Source of the DNA: Toxotes chatareus
Lineage: Eukaryota; Chordata; Actinopteri; Toxotidae
Direction of reading: 5' to 3'
DNA length: 64,000 nt
Assembly: GCA_016801885.1 (NCBI GenBank)
Contig: CM028901.1
Span: 12,581,283 to 12,645,282 of the forward strand
Under the pieces are notes generated by a model. That model did no database searches. It saw nothing but the letters and a program-made list of their open reading frames with translations, and was not told the DNA's origin. The position numbers were made by a program, and so were the translations under genes. How positions within the stretch are numbered: the stretch's first letter is position 1; every line of letters begins with the position of its first letter. Shown here piece by piece: positions 35,092 through 49,000 of this stretch.

Positions 35092-38000
35092 CTACGAGCA
35101 GTTACTCAGGGTGAAGCCGGACACGACATTGTTCAGTTTGTTAATTTTGGGAGGAGAGGGCATGGTGATGACACGCTTGAGATAGCAGCGGCGCCTGGGG
35201 CATAAAATCAACAACAAGCATCTTTGATTAATCTTCATAAAAACAGCTGTAATCCAAGTGAGGCTACAGTGGTGTCTGACTGATGATCAAGTTAAATGTT
35301 ATTGCATGATTTCTTGGTATTACCTGAATTCCATGTATATGTGTGTGTGTGTATTTATATACATGCAGGTGCATGAAGAATACTGTACCAGTACGCAGGG
35401 TCAGAGAAGTTTCCATTGACGTAGGTGTAGTATTGGCAGATAGAATCTGCGGTGCAGGTCTTCTGACATGTCTCTGGATCATCCATCAGCTCATAGCGTA
35501 TGTCAGAACCCTGGAAATCTACTCCTTCCTGAGCCACCTTAAGCCAGCCTGTTGGCAGAGAGGGACACACAGCATTTTTAGACACACAGCCTACAAAAAC
35601 AACACACTAACAATAAATTGAAAGGACAGACAGATAGCTATTCATGTGAGCTAAATAATTCCAGTCTTTGTCATATTAGAAAGCACAATCGTCAAATCTA
35701 AAATAAGAATGTTTATCACTTGTCCATGTGAGGCTCAGTTTATCATTGTTTCTGAAATAAAAGGAAAAAATTGTAGAAACATCTGTATACAACCAAAATA
35801 GTTCATCGATGGTCTGTGATGTGATAGTCTACTGTTGATTAGCAACACGTACTATCATCCAGTTGACAGAAGTGCCCCGGTATCCCAGATGTGACTCCCT
35901 TTTTGGCTGCGGCCCCCATTTCATTTAGATTGTTCTTCAAGTAACAAGTGAAGGAATCACTGCAAATATAATGAAAATGAACTTTTAAATAAAGGTATGT
36001 CAAAGTTTTGAGATGACAAAGTAGAGAACACATTTAATTTAAAAGGGGAAACAAATGTTTAACCCCCTTAGGACAGTTAAGGAACCTTTCCAAGAACAAC
36101 AAATAGGGTAATATACAGTAACTGTGCACTGTCTAATCACTTATCGTAGAGTCTTATTGAACAAAATTAGCCACATGAGAAAGAGAAATGTTTATTTAAG
36201 TATTTCTTTCATTATGTATATATAGAAAGTTCAACACACACTACCTGAGAAAAGAGAAGTAGGTACATTTTGGATGAGCAGAACACAGTGTCTGACAGTG
36301 CTCAGGAGAGGCAGCGAGCAGGTTCTCAAAGTCATTTCCTGGGATGTCCATGCTTGGAAAAAGCTCGCTCTGACATGCTGTACAAAACACAGGCAGTACA
36401 ACAAGAAAGCGTGAACAACAACCCACAGGATGTCTTCCTACCGCTACAACTTTTGCTCTGACTGTTTGCGTACCTGGCTCAAAGTATGGAGTTAACTGTA
36501 TTTTGTGGGAGAATCCAGATACTACACCAGCCTTTCTGTTTACATTTAAAGTCCTTGGTACTGTCCAGCTGTATTTAAGGTGACATTTATACCTGGAACA
36601 GAGCAAGACATGACGCCATTACTGAATGACAGAGCCTGCTACATCACCCCACCCTCCTGATGCCAGAGATAAATTGTCCTACTCATTGGATGGATTCACT
36701 CAAGTCTCTAGTCATAAGAAAAACTGCTCAGAAAAACAGTCGTACTTCTGTCAAGTCTTAGGAAATCACCCACATGATGCCACTCTGACTTCACCAGGGG
36801 TATCTCAGCTTGGCAGAACATCTGCATTATAAACTGTGAGCGTGGAGCTTGAAAGATGAAAGATGAAAGAAGTCCTGGAGTGTTACCAGTATAGGTAACT
36901 GTCCTCCTAGCCTAATACTTAAGACATATACCATATAACTGTGACGTCCTGGGTTCAGCTTAAAGCTGGGGACCTTTGTTGCATATCATACCCCTCTCTC
37001 TCCCCATACCATAAAAGTTAATGTCATTCCACCACATATATCCACAGTCCCACTGTTCCCCCACTGAGGTTTATCTCCACTGATGACATGATCTCTGCCT
37101 CAAGAGCAGCCATGTCTTTGAAAGAGGACAGTTTAATTTAACTGCAATGTAAGATTGTGTGATCCAGATTTACCTTATCTTCTCTGATGAGAAGATGTTG
37201 TTTAAAAATGTAAAGAACTGACACTGTCGGTCCTGTGTGCAGACCCTCTGACATTCTTCATAGTCGGACGTGAACAAACTTCTGTAGTCTGCCCCCAGGA
37301 AGTCCACGTTCTGGTACACCTTAGACAGACAAGGTTCTGGCAGACAGACAGCCCAACAGATAGAAAGAGAGAGTTACAAGGAGAACGTGACATTACATCG
37401 CAATTGAAAAAATGGTTTTCATGATTGTTAAAAATGTTTGTGAGCCTACGTGGGTCTGGGTTGCAGTTTTTGAGAGAAAAGCCTGAGGTGACATGCAGTA
37501 ATGGAGTTTGGACGGTGGGCGTTCCACTCGGAGTGGATTTGAGGTAGCAGTAGAATTGCCTGCAGAGAGAAGCAGATGATTTGAAAAACTAACCCAATGA
37601 AAAACAAAGAGGGTAGTTGGTCACAAGCAGTAGCAAAAATAAACAGATGAACAAGGGAATAGCATTTTGTTTTTATTTACAATTTTTTTTTCATTCAGCC
37701 CCTTCCTGACTTGTGAAAGTGTGTGGTATGGCAGGATTAAAAAAATAAAAGTTCAAATTTACCGTTAGTTGCTTTTTTTATGGCAGTAAAATGTGACAAT
37801 AACAACAAGTAGAAAAAGAAAAAATTGTGAAGAGAGGTGTCACTGTCATACCTGTTATCTCTGGTCCAGTCAGGTCCAAGAAAGGTAAAGAAGAGACAGG
37901 ATGGGTGCTGGGTGCACAGCTGCTGACAGTGCTCCACATCAGGGGAGTAGAGAAATGTTATGTCTGTTCCTGGGAAATCTATGTTCTCCAGAAACTCTCG

Positions 38001-38210
38001 ATTGCATTCTGAAGAAATGGAAAAGATAAGTGGACATGGTTTTTACAGGAAAATAGACACATTTTAAACTGATCTCACCAACATGTAGAAAACGCATATT
38101 TAAACGTGCACTCACGTCCTGACATTACAGTATGTTGTGTACGTATTACCTTGACTGAAGGAGAGGCTGCACACAGAGAGCAGAGCCACCAAAATCAAAT
38201 AGGCTCCCAT
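35092..38210 (-). CDS. Secreted four-apple-domain protein, kalliklectin-like (no protease domain), 9 exons
   Basis: Exons 38210-38150, 38008-37852, 37559-37450, 37336-37174, 36592-36474, 36377-36245, 35959-35853, 35548-35389 and 35194-35092 join to 370 aa, all GT-AG. Exon 1 encodes a signal peptide (MGAYLILVALLSVCSLSFSQ). Each apple domain uses two exons, as in plasma kallikrein and factor XI: A1 about 22-109, A2 110-203, A3 204-283 and A4 284-370. Each has the HCQxxC/ECQxxC and CYLK or CHLK motifs. The protein stops one residue after the last apple-domain cysteine, so there is no serine protease. That layout matches kalliklectins, fish mucus lectins related to kallikrein and factor XI. Lectin activity is inferred from the family. 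A2 lacks the last cysteine and A4 lacks the first. A SINE sits in intron 4, and a degraded duplicate lies downstream. Confidence 0.88.
36893..37040 (+). mobile_element. tRNA-derived SINE fragment
   Basis: A pol III B-box-like GGGTTCAGCTT (about 36950-36960) is followed by GGGGACCTTTGTTGCATATC and then CTCTCTCTCC. This head-and-body arrangement is common in percomorph tRNA-derived SINEs. The A box is eroded. It lies in intron 4 of the apple-domain gene, opposite to its direction of transcription. No clear target-site duplication was identified. Confidence 0.7.
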
Positions 38211-38399
38211 CTCCTTGGTTTTTCTCTGCAGAGGAAAAGAAGATTGCTGAGGCACAACTGCTCTACAACTGCAGGTGGGACAAAGGGCTGGTTTGCTACT
38301 TTTCTATATCTGATTTGTTTGTACAACTGACTGTTTACACATTCAGTGATTGGCTCACAAGGACCTCTGTACCACAAACTTAGGAGCTCGATGGTACAC

Positions 38400-39240
38400 T
38401 GCTGATGCTTTGCTTTTTCAGTTGAGCCACAGCTCAGCTTCATATTGGCAAACTAGGTGATTGGCCTCATGTTCTTCAAAAATCCATTTTAAAGGTAGTC
38501 TCATCCAAATTTTTTGCATTATCTGATGCCAGACTGTTTTATGTAAGCAAGCTATGACCTTGCACATCTGTTGGCTGTTTCAGAGTCCATATTAAAATCA
38601 ACATTTGTATGTTCTAGTAAACCTTAGACCCGTGATTTTTCTGCTCAATTCCCGTCATGGTGTTTTTGTGGCAAACTGAATCCTGACAGCATTGCAGTAT
38701 ATTTTCTCTCTTTTAGAACTTTTTTTTTTTGCTTTGTGTTGGGGGAGTTCTTGTAGCCATCATATCATAGTATGAGTAGGGAGGAAACGTTGCTTAAGCC
38801 AGACTGTGATTTAACAACGCTTCTTTGTAGACTTGGTATTAAAATATGAAATTCATGCTCTTTTTATACACTATGTTGCCGCCTGCTGGCCAAAAAGGGA
38901 AATGACAGGAAAACTGCAGGTCCAAAAGCCAGAATGAAGGCAAACAAAAAGCAGATGACAGTTTAGGCAGCAGTGGTATATTTAAGTATACTGACCTCTG
39001 CTGTCAAAACTCTAAAGGTGCAGGAATGAAACCTCACCTCAACTGCATAGTTTTAAAAAAGTGGCATCCACAACATCAAAGTTGCTATGAGAGCCTAAGT
39101 TTGATGCCTACTGTCAAATATACTGTGGTGCAGAAATCTCCAGTTTGATACCTCTGCTCCTCCTTACACAGACATCTATAAAACATATTTCAGGCAAAAG
39201 AGGCCTAAAGTAACCCCTTAATATTAAATAAAACAGGCAA
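38400..39240. other. Spacer between the lectin gene and the first GST gene
   Basis: Contains the upstream region of the lectin gene. Its 38960-39020 part is repeated at 34260-34330 upstream of the remnant copy. No exon recognised. Confidence 0.5.
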
Positions 39241-39255
39241 AACTGAAAGTCAGTT

Positions 39256-39261
39256 TTTATT
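39256..39261 (-). promoter_or_regulatory. Poly(A) signal for the first GST gene
   Basis: TTTATT on plus reads AATAAA on minus, about 190 bases past the GST stop codon at 39448-39450. Confidence 0.5.
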
Positions 39262-39447
39262 GTTTTTGTATACAGCACAAAGGGAGTTATCTGTTGCTGT
39301 GTCACAAACAGAGAATAGTATGAAACTAACAAGCACAGTAACAGCAAATGCACATTTCTTTTAAAAAATATGCGGTCGGTTAAAGTAGTGCAATGCAAGG
39401 AGTGGTTATATATTACACAACAGGAACAGTTAGTGTGTGTTTGAATC

Positions 39448-42220
39448 TCAGATGTCTTTCAGCAGGTCTTGTCCCTGTGGGTTCTCCAGCCAGGTTGGAG
39501 GCCAGCTGGCTTTGATGCTGGGTCTGTCCTTCACAGAGTTGTAGTATGCTGCCAGTTTAGGGTAACGCTCTTCAGATAACCTACAGAATGGAGAAAAGTT
39601 ATTATGCATGCATGGCTTTTTATTTCTCCTATTTATCTCATCATGTAGCTTAAAGTCATTTTCAGTCATTTAATCCACTTACCCAAAACGGAAGGCATAA
39701 GCGATGCTTGGATAAACAGTCACATCAGCCAGTGAAAAGGTCTTTCCTGCCAGGAAAGAGCCTGATACCTAGAAAACAGCACCAAGAAAAAAAAATTGAG
39801 GCCACATTCACGTGCTAGTGGGCAGATCTGACAACCAAGATACTCATGAAAAGTCCTCTGCTGAGTGCAGTGATTTCTCAGTTAGAGCAGCACATAACCC
39901 AGTGTAAAACCTCACCTTGCTGTTTTTACACTTTGGTTTTTGTACAAAAAAAGGAAGAAAACAGATATAAAGTGTGAACCTGCCAGCTTTAGGTTCAAAG
40001 GCTTAGCAGCTGATTTTGATGTCTTTGGACAGAGGCTAGCTATTTCCACCTGTTTCCAGTTTTTTTTTTAAGCTAATCATCACCTGGATTCAGCTTCATG
40101 ATTAACTTACAGGTATGAGAGTGGTATTGATCTTCTCACCCAGCTCTTGGCTAAAAAGTGAATAGGACTTTCTTGAAGGATTTGAAAATAAAACCTGTTT
40201 TTTTCCCACCACTTAGATTAAAGGTTGATAAGTCATGAAGTCATGAAGTGTAAACTGAAGTTTAACTCTATCCCAGACTTTCCAATTTCATTCCATTTAT
40301 TTAAACTTATTTGAGTATGGCAAATACTAGTACTACTTCTATGCCTACTACTACAACAACTACTACTACTACTACTAATAATAATAATAACTGTAGCACA
40401 AAGTGTTGCTGTTGCTAAACTGTTTCAGAAAGACACTTCCTTTCATTCACCAGATAAAACTGCAGGGTCAGTTGCACAAACACTGAGCTTGTGTCATCTC
40501 TGCAGCTCTTTCTGTTTTGTAAATGTCTTATGTATCTGATGTTACTGTATTTTATGTCTGGATTTACCTTCTGCAGGTATCCCTCCCACAGCTTGATCTC
40601 AGCAGAAAGAGCCTCTCTGTTTCTCTTCACAGCAGAGTCATGTCTCTCTCCCTCTGGGACCTTCCAGTTGTAGTAGATAACATCCCCTGAAAAAACATGT
40701 CAAACAGGCGTTCAGTCGGCACAGCTGTGAACGGAGGTATGACGGCTGTCAGACACGTCGATAAAATCTATCCACACACTGTACGATGTCCACTCCCACA
40801 CCATGCTGAGACAAATGGCTTTCATTTCCCTTTAGCAGCTGAGGGTGGGTCAGTCAGGACATTATTATGTAACACCAGTTTAAAACTGAAGACAGTGAAA
40901 GAAATGGAAGTTTAAAGCAGCCAACTCAGAAAATAACACGTTTACACTGTATACAAGTGAACTGTAATTCACTGGGTATTCAGCTCTCTTCTTTTAGCAC
41001 CCCTCCGCTTAAATGAAGAGCCCTGTCCCATGACTTCAGCTTAGCATGCGAGCTAGTCTGAGCATGTGATCCTTTGTGGTATTACCATATGACCTTTCAA
41101 CATCACTGCCTGTTTTGAGGGGTACACCACATAGTCTTAAGGCATTGCGCCGAGGTTTAATTATGTGACTGTGCAGCTCACTGGTGCACGGTATTTGCAT
41201 TGAACAGCTCAGGTCTCTTGGGGGACAGGGGGAGTGCAGTTGATGTTCAACTTCCTCTGAGGAGCCTGACTGAAGACATCAAGTCTCAGTGGTTTAGAAG
41301 TGGCAGATTGGTGTATGATGTTGCCAAGTGCAATGCGGTTTCAAGTCCCAAAAGGCAGACCTCTGAATGGCAACAACAACTTAAGCCATAAGGTTATTTC
41401 CGAGAAAAAGCTTTTGCAGCCCGGCTAGATTTTAATATGTCACCAAATCCAAGTTCTTCCAAACTAACATCATCTGATACTCTATCATTATCAGGCAGGA
41501 TATACAGGATCAACAAGTTATGCCTTGCCTTGCAAAACGGTAGTGAAAAGGTTAACATACCCATTTTCTGGTTGAGTGTGAGACCCTCAAACATGCGCTG
41601 GTACATCAGAGCCTGCTCAGCGGGGCAGTCGGGGATCAGCTTGTTTCCCTGGGACTTGAACTGGCTCTGTTGTTAGAGAAAAGATAAGATCAACTATTAT
41701 GAACAGCTGCATGGGGCCCCGGTTTCTCCTTCCTCTGCAGCATAAGGTTTCTGTTTGTCTATGAAGCATTGTTGAACACACACATATCACATGAAGGACT
41801 CCTGCTGATTAAATCCTTGGCAGCATATGGCTTCATAAAATTTTAACGATGCCCAAGTTCTCACCTCCAGGTACATGCAGGCGGCGTAGGACTCATTCAG
41901 GACATTGTTCCCATGTTTGAAGGCAGGAAGCTTTAAGAAAAGCAGAGTGGAATTAATTTAAAGTTGAAGCATTCTTATTTGTTTTTCTAAAGTGAATATA
42001 TATCATTATATTTGAGGAAAGATGCAGAATTAATGTGAGGATTTGAACTTACCTGACCCCTGGGATTCATGCTCATTACTTCAGCAGACTTGTGCTCCAT
42101 TTTCTCAAAGGAGAGCAGTTTGTGGTTGTACCCCTGCAGGTTCTTCTCCTCCAGGGCGATCTGCACCCTCCAGCAGGGAGGAGAGCCGGAGCCCCACAGC
42201 AGAGTCATATCCTTGGCCAT
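39448..42220 (-). CDS. gstr: Glutathione S-transferase, rho class (copy 1), 6 exons
   Basis: Exons 42220-42053, 41930-41865, 41666-41561, 40686-40568, 39768-39683 and 39580-39448 join to 225 aa with GT-AG introns. This is the normal length for a cytosolic GST. The thioredoxin-fold N-domain (about residues 1-80) contains LLWGSGSPPCWRV, with the Ser/Cys region where the catalytic residue and glutathione bind, then the NPRGQ-LPAFKHG and NESYAACMYLE strands. The helical C-domain includes YQRMFEGLTLNQKM, ALSAEIKLWEGYLQKV and FSLADVTVYPSIA, the conserved N-capping box of GSTs. The sequence belongs to the rho class typical of bony fish. It would conjugate glutathione to electrophiles and lipid peroxidation products in the cytosol. 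A second copy lies about 4 kb upstream in the same orientation. Confidence 0.93.
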
Positions 42221-42229
42221 GGTTTCAGA

Positions 42230-45200
42230 GTGAGCCGCTACACCCGCCAGTTACTGAGATGAAGAATGGTGGAGGAATGGAAGAGTGAAGTTGGAGTGTG
42301 TCAGACGCCTGGTTTTATAACAACCTCCCACTCCATTGGTGGAATTAAGTCCCATCCCATTTTTGTGTTATCACCAAAGACGTGCAACTCAAGACAGTTA
42401 AGATAGTTCACACCCTGTCCAAGCATGTGAACCTCCCACCTCGCACCCCTTCTGTAATTCAGGGCAACATTATGCCACATTTTTATAAACTGCACAGATC
42501 AGCTTGTTGCATTTCTAAACTACTTAAATGTGTATTGTCTTTAGCTACTGGTATGGACAGGGATCAGCAAAGCCGAATGTGTGGAGGAGGGACTTCTCTT
42601 GCTCTGGATTAATACTCTTTGATCTCAGACATGCAGATGGCGAAATGTGTGCAAAAGGGAAACTTGAATCCACCACTCAAATAATACAAGTTTGTGCACT
42701 GACGGAAACCTACAAAAAATAAGACCCTGAAACTGGAACTAATAATCACACTTTTCACTTAAGTTAATAGTTAGAATTAAGTTTGAACTACACACATAAA
42801 AGTATAAAGAAGAAGAAGAAGAAACAATTGAAGAAAGTAGGAAGAAAGTAACTGCAAAGCATTGCAGTGATTTTAAGTATGTATAACTCATCTTTTCAGG
42901 GTTGTTTTTTTTTTTTGCTAAACTATTTTGGCAGTGATTTGCTGTCTTCCTGTTGAGCGTGCGCTGCATCCTGAACTTTGGCTGTTGGAAACTCATGGTG
43001 ACTCAGCACTTTATAGTCACCCCTGCACACAGAGACAAAACCAGTTCTGGCCTCAGTCATTAAAACTGTACAATCATATTTCTACTGAATAGAATGGACA
43101 CCACCTATCTAATTTCTGCTTACATTTGAGACGGACATTCAAGGAGGTATTGAATAGAAAAAACTGACCACCCACTGTTCTCATTGTTCACATACAACCT
43201 GCAGCTGTGCCTCTTTCTCTGAATGAGTCTCTGAACTCATGTTGATCATTTGAATAGCTGCCAGAATCAACACCACAGTGAGTGATGTAAACTGTGTGTG
43301 TAAATGATTATTATTTCATGTATTTGGCACAGTTTGCTGTCACCATCTCTCTGCTGTGTCGATCTGCAGTCATGTGGTGTAGTTTGCGAACAATTCTTTC
43401 AAAACAATGGATCCTTTGGGAGAATGAACTGAAGGGAATCACTTCCTACTTCAAACGATCCGTTCATATTTCAGCTCAGTTGCAAGCAAACGTGCAGGGA
43501 TGCTCTCGCTCCCTGAGTGAGTGATCCAAGTCACTTTGTTTGCATGAAAAATGAGGTGTGTTCACATCTAGGTGGGTACTTTATGGATCCCAGAGGGAAA
43601 TTACTTTACCACAGCAGCAACACCTGTACAGCATAGCACAACATGTCATGAGCAGCACATTCAAAGTACCAATAGAACAAAACGAGAGAGTGATTAATGA
43701 CAAAATTATGAAGAGCATTACACAATGTGAATTCCAGCAGTAAATACGAATGACAACTAAATAAACACGTCAGGAGAATATTTGCATGGTAACGAATATT
43801 TGAATGAACACAATATGAATAGCAAAGCAAAAAAAGGCAAAAAACTGAAAAAAAACCAAACTCTGATAGTCAGCTGCTCCTTTGACTGTCTCAGATCATT
43901 CCACTACAAAGGGAAAAAAAGACTTATAAGTCAATAAACATCAGTGTTCATCTATGATATTCAACAAGGAAAGTTTTAAAATATCAGAAATTATAAATGA
44001 AGTCTGGCATGTTTGTCAAAGTGACCACACTTCTGGCTCCTGAAGTCTGGCATCAGTGAGTGGAACTATGCAGTCCGAGCACTGAACGATTCAGAGAACA
44101 AATCTTTTTAATGAACTGATTGTAGGGACTCGGGATAGTGGGAATAACTGTTCTGCATATCGCCAGGCTGCAGCTGCATTCAAAGACGACCTGTTGAATA
44201 AAAGAAAGCTGCTGACCAGTATTCATTTCCTGTTAGAGAGGATTTTAATAACAACCTTTTTTTTTTTTTTGAGTGAGTGAGTAAGTGAGTGAACGAGTGA
44301 CATTCCATTTGTTCGTGTTGTTTCATTTTCACTCAAAAATTCTTGTCACTGAAAAAAAAAAAAAATCTTTATCTGCATCTCCAACTGTCTGCAGACAGTG
44401 TCTTTGTTGAGTGGGAACGTGGGTGAGCCATTCAGTGTATCAGTATCAGTGTCATTTTGCTTTACTAGAATGACACACACATTTTTAAGGCACGTAGAGA
44501 CAACAGAAGAGCAAAGACGTACTACAAGTAACGCAACTAGTTTTTCTATGAAATGTTTTCATGTTGGTTGTTGAAACACCAGGTTCTGCTCCGTGAACTA
44601 CTCTCATCAGACTTCACTGTGTAAATACGGAAAATCTGAAAAAAAAAATGGATGAATGCAGTGGAGAAAACTTAGGTTGTAGTTTTTCTTTTTAATATAG
44701 AGCCTGTTCTCTGCTACATACACATTGTGACTTATCTCATCCCACTGCTTACATGAGGCCATTTTTTGGCTTTTATAATCATAAATTGTCAGCATGTGGA
44801 AATTGATCTTATAATGCAGAATGAAAAGATGCTATTTGATCAGATAAATGTTCTCGAAGCTCCTCTTACAGTAAACAGTACTCATATTCCTTAAGTGTTC
44901 CACGCCTGTGAACTTGTAAAATTCCACTTAGCATATGTGTATTGTTCCCATCAGACTGGCAGCACAGAGGTTGGATAGGGAGGCCGCAAGGCAGTTATTT
45001 TATCTCTTCCAAACAAAATACCAACTGCCCTTGCCCCCAGCTGATGGGGCAAAACGGAGGAAACCCCGAGTCCACAGTGTCAAGAACTAAGATCTAGAGC
45101 ATTCAACAGATAGATCTGATTCAAGGGTCAAGACGAGAATCACAATGTCAATTTGCACAGGTCTTGTGGTGCTGCTCTAATCAGCTGTGCTGCCATGGCA

Positions 45201-46000
45201 GCTGTTCTCATGGCAGAATGTGCCAGATCTGAACACGAGCCCTTATACATGTACCCCACCTCTTACACAAACACATCTATATTTTATTAAAGCTACACCA
45301 CAGCTGAAGTGAGTGTCTCGAAGACTCTGTGCATTCTGCATAAAATGCAAAATCATGCAGAGGCTGCAGTATAGAACTAAATCATCTGCTGCATGCAAAG
45401 TCATGATAACGCAGGGCATTTCAGTTACCTTTGTGCAGAGCAAAAACCAGTTCTGGCACAGCCATTCAGACAATAAAACAAATAGGTCACGTCCTCAGAG
45501 ACGCCGCCTACCGCTTCCACTGAGATCTAAGCTATGGCACCTTACACCTGAATATACGGGCTTTGCAGGGCTTATGCAATGCTATGTTCACCTCTTATAT
45601 GGTCACCTCATTACATAATGTCTACAGCAAATGTGCCATCCAAACCTTTCATCATTTACTCTCAGACTTTGCTGATGCCTGATGTACCTGGGTAACAGAA
45701 GCTGCAATGCCAACAATGTTATAATGTGACACTGTGACTGGCCTGATTTTTGAAAGATGACTCCAAAGAAATTCTCATAAACAAAATCTAAAAGTGAGTT
45801 TGACCAAAAAAAAAAAAAGAACCACATTTCTGCCATTGTAACACTGATATATTTAGAACAAACTATTTAACTCAACACTGCGTTTCTTTTCCAGAAAAAA
45901 ATAGCAGAGCTGTGACAAACTGTGTTTTTAAACTATATTATAAACACAAGCAAAAGCCTTTTTAGAGAAAATTAAACTACAATGTTAAAGACAGAGTGAG
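42230..46000. other. Spacer between the two GST genes
   Basis: No exon recognised. The nearest part is the promoter side of GST copy 1. A dispersed-repeat fragment is present at about 43565-43650, with A and T runs at about 43845-43855, 44263-44273 and 44351-44363. A short GAGT repeat lies at 44272-44295. Confidence 0.5.
43565..43650 (+). repeat. Dispersed fish repeat fragment
   Basis: GGTGGGTACTTTATGGATCC followed by CAGAGGGAAATTACTT and CAGCAGCAAC resembles the widespread fish repeat head usually read as TTTATTGATCCC...GGGAAATT. Class not assigned, recognised by wording only. Confidence 0.45.
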
Positions 46001-46008
46001 TGTGAATT

Positions 46009-49000
46009 TCAGATGTCTTTGAGCGTGTCTTGTCCCTTGGGGTTCTCCAGCCAATGGGGAGGCCAGCTGGCTTTGATGCTGGGTCTCTCCTTCAACAGAG
46101 TGTAATACGCTCCCAGATGAGGGTAACGCTCTGCAGATAACCTGTAAAACAGATGGCAAGCGACTTCTGTCAGGCCATACACCCAGTGGTCAGTGTGTGA
46201 CTTCAGGACTATACGACAGCCTCTTACCCAAATCTGAAAACAGTAGCAACAGTTGGAAAAACGGTCACATCTGCCAGTGAGAAGGACGGCCCTGCCAGGT
46301 ACGAGCCTGCGCCCACCTTAAAGGAAAGAGGTGAAAAACACAGCGTGTTTGAACACGTCAATGCACGTTGAGTTTGTTTTTGTTTGGATGTGCATGCGTG
46401 TGTGTGCAATGTACACACACTACCTTCTGCAGGTAACCCTCCCAGAGTTTGAGTTCCGTGGCCAGAGCCTCCCGGTTTCTCTTCAGAGCTGATTCATGCC
46501 TCTCTCCCTCAGGGACATACCACTCATAGTAGATGACTGAGTCTGAGGGATCAAAAAGAAAAACGCACACATTAAAATACTGAACAAACAGCAGCTTCAG
46601 TGGGTGTATGATAACATTATATCGTGAGTATTAAGCCTTTATAAAAGCAAACTATTTTTAAACATCAATAATTCCTTATTTATGGATAACAATGGTGTTA
46701 TTTTCTTTTATTTTTTTTACAGTGTACATGCCCATTCATAAGCAGATCGCAAATCTACTGTTTGGGACTATTTTCAGTAGCACATTTATACACGTTTGGT
46801 GCTTCAATATTTACAGCAGCAGGACAGTGTATGTGGGACCGGCTCAAAAATAAACTACAGTTCCCATGTTCATCATAATAAAGGCACGCGTTACCCCGGG
46901 CAACGGTGCGGCTCACTGGCGTGTTTTCAATAGTTTTGGAAAACAACGGTCTATGCACCATGACAATTACAGGCACCCCTGTTGTGCAGTAGCCAGCCTC
47001 ATTTCAATTTCCTTTTTATTGTCTGACATTTGCATCCAGATTTTGCTGATATTTAGACTCTATTCTTCCCTGTGTGCAAAGCAGAATATTTCCACTCCTC
47101 ACGGACCTTTGGTGATTGCATCCAAAGAGCTCAGTTTCAACTTCTTCCACAGCACTTGTTTCCAAAATGACTCTGATTTATCCAGATGTTGCTTTGTTTT
47201 ACTTTTGCAATGAGCTCGCAGGTCTCATCTTACCATAACTGCCATTTTTAATGACATTTTGGACAGTGGACATTCCAGTCTGGAAATGTTGTGATATCTT
47301 ATCTATAGTCTCCCCTGCTTCATAGGAATCAGTCAGCTTCATTTCAGATCCTCAGTCAGTCGCTTAGAAGGGCCCATGGTTGTTGAGTGTTAACACAAGT
47401 TTTGAAGAGTCAGAGAATTTACCAGCTGTGGAAATGTCATCAACTCCCTCTTATTGACATGAAGTTCAGAGTGTTTTATGAGTAGTAAACCTTCAGGCAC
47501 CCTACTACAATTACAGTTTAATTTCCCTCTGTTTTTTAAGTTCATGAAAAGTAACTGTGCAACAACATTTGCTCGTTTTTAATGTCTGTTTGCTGCAGGG
47601 GTTTATTTGCCCAGGGGTGCCCAAACTGTTGCATGCAACTGCAGGAAAATCAGCCCCATTTACCGTTTTGTGTCTGTGCCACGGCTGTTTAAATTCATCA
47701 TGAATTAACAAAACAATGCATATCATTACCTTATTATGGCTGCAACAGTAGCAACCACAATCTGTGCACGTACTCTTTATATGTGTGGTAATGAAAAAAT
47801 AAATAAATAAATAAATAAAGTGCGCTAACAGGTCAGGGCATGACCTGACTTCTTATAGGGATTTAATTAATTTGTAACTCACTGAGTTTTTCGTAGAACG
47901 TGAGACCTTCAAACATGCGTTGGTACATCAGGGCTTGTTCTGCCTGGCTCTCTGGGATCAGTTTGTTTCCCTGGGACTTAAACTGACTCTGCCATTAGGA
48001 GAGAAAAGAAGCAAAACTTTTTTGAATATATCACACAATTGTTTGCTGGAGTGATTTCTTATTTTTCAGTTGATGCACTCGCTCACCTCCAGGTAAAAAC
48101 AGGCTGCATAGGATTCATTCACAATGATCTCTCCATGTTTGAAAGATGGAAGCTGGAAACACAAACAGGTTATTAGCATGATAGGTTATTTAAGGTTTAC
48201 CTGCTGTTATGAGCTGGTGTGTTAGTTAAATCCAGTATTAATGCTAATGCTACCGGGAGCTAATTAAGCCAACCTGCTGTGCTATTATCACACACGGTCC
48301 CTTGTGAATATTTATGGAAGGTTATGGGTTGTGCACTTGTTTGCATACGTTGTCACAAAATATCACATAGCCCCGTATCATAGAACTAACTTACTCCAAA
48401 CTGCGTTCAAAATTCAATCAATTCAAATGTATCTTGCTTACTGTTGAAATACACGCTTGATAAATGAGTAGAGACTTTGAAGTGACATTCAATGGCTTAT
48501 GATAAATTCGGCATGCTGATAATACATTTACTGGGGAAAGTCTCCTATCATCGCTTACGTTGGTAGTTGCCGCCCTCTGTGGCGCGTTTGTGTGAGACAC
48601 TTAAGTATGTCATAGAAATTTATAGGTTTTAAAACGCCTGCTGATAAAGTGACTATACGCCGAATGAAATGTACCATCCCCGTGACTCGCCAGCAGCCTT
48701 CTTTTAAGTTTCAACAAGTGTGCTTTTTTTGTGACTAAGATGGAAATTATTAAATGCTTCAAGTTTTGATTGGAGTTTGGCGTTAGCTTGCAACGCGCAC
48801 ATCGACGTTAATGAACACGGGGACAATGGCTGCTGCTTCTTCTGTTGTTGTCGAGTTAATTCTGCACCGATCACTATCTGATTTCACAGAGGAAGGACGG
48901 TAATAAATCGTTTATTATCGTTACTCTACTCTGCACAGTTTACAGCTGCTGGTTACGGAGCGGTCCTCTGCAGGCTACGCCTACCTGTCCCCGGGGATTT

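Noticed and set aside
36850..37040. Possible tRNA gene
   Set aside because: Only a B-box-like segment is present; no cloverleaf can be drawn, and the downstream body fits a tRNA-derived SINE.
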